NCBI GenBank assembly: GCA_013335275.1
Contig: JAAXVX010000064.1
Location: forward strand, 1 to 7,684
DNA from: Bacteroidales bacterium
Lineage (GTDB): Bacteria > Bacteroidota > Bacteroidia > Bacteroidales > UBA932
Direction: 5' to 3'
DNA length: 7,684 nucleotides
Below, piece by piece: positions 5,407 to 7,684 of this stretch. Numbering within the stretch: the stretch's first letter is position 1; each line of letters starts with the position of its first letter. A program made the position numbers and the translations under genes. Under the pieces are notes generated by a model. It searched no databases and was not told the DNA's origin. It saw only the letters and a list, made by a program, of their open reading frames with translations.

Positions 5407-6261
5407 ATGGCGAAATTAACAGGACCGGAAAATATTTGTAAAAACTGCGAAACCGAATTTATCGGACACTATTGTCCAAACTGTGCTCAGTCGGTCAGAG
5501 ACTTAGACAGGCCATTTATTGTTATGGTATTCGACATAATGGCAAATATGTGGGCATTCGATACCAGAGTATTTAAGACATTTAAATCTTTGCTCTTCAG
5601 GCCCGGGGAAATGGCGCATGACTATGCAGAAGGGAAAAGAGCAAGGTATATGCCCCCTTTCCGGTTATATATATTTACAAGCATAATTTTTTTTCTGCTT
5701 TTGAATATTTCAATGGGCGACCAGATTAAATCGGGTATTGATAAGCTTTCCCTATCGGAAGATGGCAAGGTTAGCAACACTGCTAATAATAATGTTGTAC
5801 AAATAAATGCAAAGGCGGGAGGGAAGACTAAGAACTTTACAAAAATTGTGAGTGAGAATAAAGACTACTATGTATCCAGATTCTTCTCGCTGCTATCCTG
5901 GAGCCTTTTTATTCTCATGCCTTTATATGCATTTTTTCTATGGGTATTCTTCCGGAAGCGTCAGAAGTACTTTCTGGCACATTTCATATCTGCAATTAAT
6001 CAGCATACCTTTCTGTTTCTAATATTTATAATCATTATTACAATTAACTTGATTTTCCCGGCCAAGACAATAAGCCCGGAATCATATCTGCTTGTTCTTT
6101 TCCCTGTTTACGTTATTACCGGCAGCCGGAAATTATACCGGACCAGCTGGCTTTCGACTTTTTTTAGAATTTCTGCTGCACAGATACTCTACTTAATGAC
6201 TATTCTGGTGGCTATCGGATTTATTTTTTACTTCACGTTCTCAAAAGTATTTGAGAATTAG
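5407..6261 (+). CDS. DUF3667 zinc-ribbon membrane protein
   Basis: This 284-residue protein of unknown function fits the DUF3667 family. It opens with a zinc ribbon: C11 and C14 (ICKNCE), then C23 and C26 (HYCPNCAQS). A conserved amphipathic part follows, including LLFRPGEMAHDYAEGKRARYMPPFRLY (split across residues 62-88), typical of the family. Hydrophobic segments are at about 85-102, 158-182, 199-217, 226-239 and 258-278, giving around five membrane spans. The loop from about 103 to 155 is polar, rich in Asn and Lys, and probably flexible. No enzymatic motif is visible. It begins 21 bp after the SMP-30-like gene and ends 18 bp before the response regulator, so the three may be co-transcribed. 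The zinc ribbon is expected on the cytoplasmic side. Confidence 0.8.
   Translation: MAKLTGPENICKNCETEFIGHYCPNCAQSVRDLDRPFIVMVFDIMANMWAFDTRVFKTFKSLLFRPGEMAHDYAEGKRARYMPPFRLYIFTSIIFFLLLNISMGDQIKSGIDKLSLSEDGKVSNTANNNVVQINAKAGGKTKNFTKIVSENKDYYVSRFFSLLSWSLFILMPLYAFFLWVFFRKRQKYFLAHFISAINQHTFLFLIFIIIITINLIFPAKTISPESYLLVLFPVYVITGSRKLYRTSWLSTFFRISAAQILYLMTILVAIGFIFYFTFSKVFEN
6238..6257 (+). repeat. Perfect inverted repeat at the end of the DUF3667 gene
   Basis: TTCTCAAA (6238-6245) and TTTGAGAA (6250-6257) form an 8-bp perfect stem with a 4-base loop, immediately before the stop codon at 6259-6261. No U-tract follows, so it is unlikely to be an intrinsic terminator. It could slow ribosomes or protect an RNA end, or be chance. 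Confidence 0.4.
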
Positions 6262-6279
6262 TATAATAAAGATTAATAT

Positions 6280-7248
6280 ATGGATTTTAAAACTAAAATA
6301 CTAGTTATTGATGATGACAAAATTTTGGGAAAGACACTAAAAATTGTTCTCACAATGCATGGTTATGATGTTTGTTATGCAAATAGTGGATCATCCGGTA
6401 TTCAGAAAGCATTTGAATACAAACCGGATTTAATACTGTGCGATGTAAAAATGGGCTCTGTTAATGGTTATCGGGTATATAATTTTTTAAAAGACAGTTC
6501 AATACTTGATGCGGTTCCATTTATTTTTATTACGGCATGTAGCGAACCTAAAGATTTTAGAATCGGAATGGACCTGGGGGCAGATGATTATATTACAAAA
6601 CCATTTGCAAATGAAGAGTTAATCAAGATTATAGAAAAGAGGCTGACAAAATACAATAAACTTAAACAAACCAGAAAGCAGGAGTTTAATTCATTATTTA
6701 ACCTCACTCCCAATGGAATCATTTTATTTGATGAACATTTAATTTATAATGCTAATTCTGCTTTACTCCAAAGTCTTTCACTGTTAAATGATGATTTGAA
6801 ATCTTGTTCTGTTGAAAAGTTATTAGACCAGGCTTCTTATAAAAGAATTAAAGATAAAATAGTCCGGTGCGCAAACGGATTATTGGATTCGTTTTCTGAG
6901 AATGTTGTTCTTGTTCCGAATGTTGGCGAAAAATTTGAAGTATCTCTTTATGTGACGGTCTATGAAAAAAAATTCGGATCTTCAACGTTGATAGGTTTTA
7001 TCATATTGGATCTCAAAAAAAATCGTGACAATTTTAACAGACCGGAAAGCGGCATTTTTTCAAAAAGGGAATATCAGGTTCTTTGCTTGTCCATGGAAGG
7101 GCTATCAATAAAGATGATTGCAGATAAACTCTCGATTTCAAGCCGGACTGTAGAAAATCATCGTGAAAACCTGATGAAAAAAACAAACTCAAATAATATG
7201 ATTGGAGTCATAACATTTGCTCTGAAGAACAATTTGTTATCTTTTTAA
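6280..7248 (+). CDS. Response regulator with REC, PAS-like and LuxR-type HTH domains
   Basis: This 322-residue cytosolic regulator has three parts. The receiver domain (about 5-122) has acidic residues D11-D13, phospho-acceptor D55 (LILCDVKMG), T85 (FITAC) and K107 (ITKPF), so phosphorylation chemistry is intact. A middle region (about 135-250) begins FNSLFNLTPNGIILFDE, a typical PAS start, and is a probable ligand or protein-interaction domain. The C-terminus (260-318) is a LuxR/NarL helix-turn-helix: FSKREYQVLCL, then MIADKLSISSRTVENHREN with the recognition helix near 285-300. NarL-type regulators are usually about 210 residues without the PAS insert. No histidine kinase is in the window, so the partner is unknown. 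It lies 18 bp after the DUF3667 gene. Its coding sequence looks more AT-rich than its neighbours. Confidence 0.92.
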   Translation: MDFKTKILVIDDDKILGKTLKIVLTMHGYDVCYANSGSSGIQKAFEYKPDLILCDVKMGSVNGYRVYNFLKDSSILDAVPFIFITACSEPKDFRIGMDLGADDYITKPFANEELIKIIEKRLTKYNKLKQTRKQEFNSLFNLTPNGIILFDEHLIYNANSALLQSLSLLNDDLKSCSVEKLLDQASYKRIKDKIVRCANGLLDSFSENVVLVPNVGEKFEVSLYVTVYEKKFGSSTLIGFIILDLKKNRDNFNRPESGIFSKREYQVLCLSMEGLSIKMIADKLSISSRTVENHRENLMKKTNSNNMIGVITFALKNNLLSF

Positions 7249-7284
7249 CCGCCTTTTCTTCCATAGGGATCCATCTCTTTTTTT

Positions 7285-7330
7285 GAAAAATAAATGGGTA
7301 AAAACCCTCTTTCTTTTGATTTATTTTTTC
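7285..7330 (+). repeat. AT-rich inverted repeat downstream of the response regulator
   Basis: GAAAAATAAAT (7285-7295) pairs with ATTTATTTTTTC (7319-7330) with one bulged base. Inside is a smaller GGGT-aaaa-ACCC hairpin (7296-7307) followed by TCTTTCTTTT. It begins about 37 bp after the response regulator stop and may be a weak terminator for that gene. Confidence 0.4.
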
Positions 7331-7342
7331 TGAAACTACTTA

Positions 7343-7373
7343 TTGCGTTATATTTTTTATTGAGAGATCTTTG
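7343..7373 (+). promoter_or_regulatory. Promoter-like sequence in the gene-free region
   Basis: TTG (7343-7345) is followed after 20 bp by GATCTTTG (7366-7373), one mismatch from the Bacteroidetes -7 consensus TAnnTTTG. Transcription would begin near 7380. This is a weak match in AT-rich DNA and could be chance. Confidence 0.3.
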
Positions 7374-7379
7374 TTGACG

Positions 7380-7556
7380 TTAATCCGTTTTAATAGATTA
7401 ATCTGTTCCATCCTCAATTTTTAAAACGAAAAGGGTTAGTTCGTTTATCTCTTTTGTGGTGGTTAAATCCCCGGCCTACGGACCGGGGTAATTTAAAAGG
7501 TGAGTTTAATATTAATGAGAAGGGCGTCTGAAATTAATTTCAGACGCCCTTTTTAT
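7380..7556 (+). ncRNA. Candidate structured small RNA or long 3' UTR
   Basis: No credible protein gene lies in 7249-7576, yet the right part is rich in stems. Hairpin 1 is AAACGAA (7424-7430) with TTCGTTT (7440-7446), loop of 9. Hairpin 2 is TTAAAT-CCCCGG (7463-7474) with CCGGGG-ta-ATTTAA (7483-7496), two bulged bases and an 8-base loop. Hairpin 3 is the terminator at 7521-7550. With the promoter-like sequence at 7343-7373 this would give a transcript of roughly 175 nt. I do not recognise a named RNA family. The alternative is the 3' UTR of the response regulator mRNA. The 5' end is a guess. Confidence 0.3.
7521..7556 (+). terminator. Strong intrinsic terminator (perfect 30-bp palindrome)
   Basis: AGGGCGTCTG (7521-7530) and CAGACGCCCT (7541-7550) flank AAATTAATTT, which is itself palindromic, so all 30 bases form one perfect inverted repeat (13-bp stem with a 4-base loop). 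It is followed by TTTTATT on the plus strand. It ends rightward transcription. On the minus strand the hairpin also lies downstream of the mutase-like gene, but the following bases (TCTCATT) make a poor U-tract. Confidence 0.85.
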
Positions 7557-7576
7557 TCATTATCAAATTTTACCGC

Positions 7577-7684
7577 TTATTCAAACTTCTGAAGCAACAG
7601 CTCCATCAGTTTAATTGACGCAACAGAAACCGATGTTCCGGGGCCAAAGATGGCAGCGGCACCGGCTTTGTAAAGCGCATCGTA
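7577..7684 (-). CDS. Partial C-terminus of a methylmalonyl-CoA mutase-like B12-binding domain
   Basis: The gene enters from the right edge and only its last 35 codons plus the TAA stop (7577-7579) are visible. The peptide reads YDALYKAGAAAIFGPGTSV, then SVASIKLMELLLQKFE. The segment GAAAIFGPGT resembles the end of the cobalamin-binding Rossmann domain of methylmalonyl-CoA mutases, where a glycine/proline turn (F-G-P-G-T) follows the last core strand before the terminal helix. This enzyme interconverts methylmalonyl-CoA and succinyl-CoA and is common in propionate-producing Bacteroidetes. Other B12-dependent acyl-CoA mutases share this end, so the exact substrate is unsure. It converges on the plus-strand transcript, with the palindromic terminator between them. 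Confidence 0.7.
   Translation of the reverse strand, partial: YDALYKAGAAAIFGPGTSVSVASIKLMELLLQKFE

Noticed and set aside
7424..7446. AAACGAA-N9-TTCGTTT as a second ArsR operator
   Set aside because: The half sites are in the opposite order to the arsR dyad (TTTCGT-N6-ACGAAA) and spacing differs; a hairpin is the simpler reading.
1..7684. Insertion sequences, CRISPR arrays, tRNA or rRNA genes, attachment sites
   Set aside because: No transposase or integrase motif, terminal inverted repeat, direct-repeat array or cloverleaf was found on reading both strands.

Overview
The window looks like chromosomal DNA from a member of the Bacteroidetes (Bacteroidota), probably an anaerobic or facultative one. 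Start codons lack Shine-Dalgarno sequences. Intergenic regions are AT-rich. The one divergent intergenic region carries matches to the Bacteroidetes housekeeping promoter (TTTG, then TAnnTTTG). The protein families also fit: DUF3667, an anaerobe-type ars operon, and a methylmalonyl-CoA mutase-like C-terminus. The species cannot be named from the sequence.

Left half (64-4416, minus strand): an eight-gene arsenic operon, transcribed right to left. The order is arsR, a 78-residue thioredoxin-like protein (ArsE-like), an exported thioredoxin-like protein (ArsF-like), a CcdA/ArsG-type membrane protein, an ArsP-type permease, a DGC-domain cysteine-rich protein, a thioredoxin-coupled arsenate reductase (arsC) and an arsenite methyltransferase (arsM). 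Gaps run from 36 bp to a 4-bp overlap, so one transcript is likely. In the inferred scheme ArsC reduces arsenate, ArsM methylates arsenite, the ArsP-type permease exports trivalent (methyl)arsenicals, and the ArsE/F/G-like trio handles aromatic arsenicals or carries thiol electrons across the membrane. No ArsA, ArsB, Acr3 or ArsD is present.

Middle (4417-4515): a compact divergent control region. It has a good arsR promoter, an 18-bp dyad over the predicted arsR start site that is a candidate ArsR operator, and a weaker promoter facing right.

Right half (4516-7248, plus strand): a secreted SMP-30/gluconolactonase-like beta-propeller protein, a DUF3667 zinc-ribbon membrane protein and a REC-PAS-LuxR response regulator. 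They are closely spaced (21 and 18 bp), but nothing in the sequence ties them functionally to arsenic.

Right edge (7249-7684): about 330 bp without a protein gene. It holds three consecutive hairpins, the last a perfect 30-bp palindrome with a U-tract (a strong intrinsic terminator), preceded by a promoter-like sequence. This could be a small structured RNA or a long 3' UTR. The last 108 bases are the C-terminus of a minus-strand gene resembling the B12-binding domain of methylmalonyl-CoA mutase.
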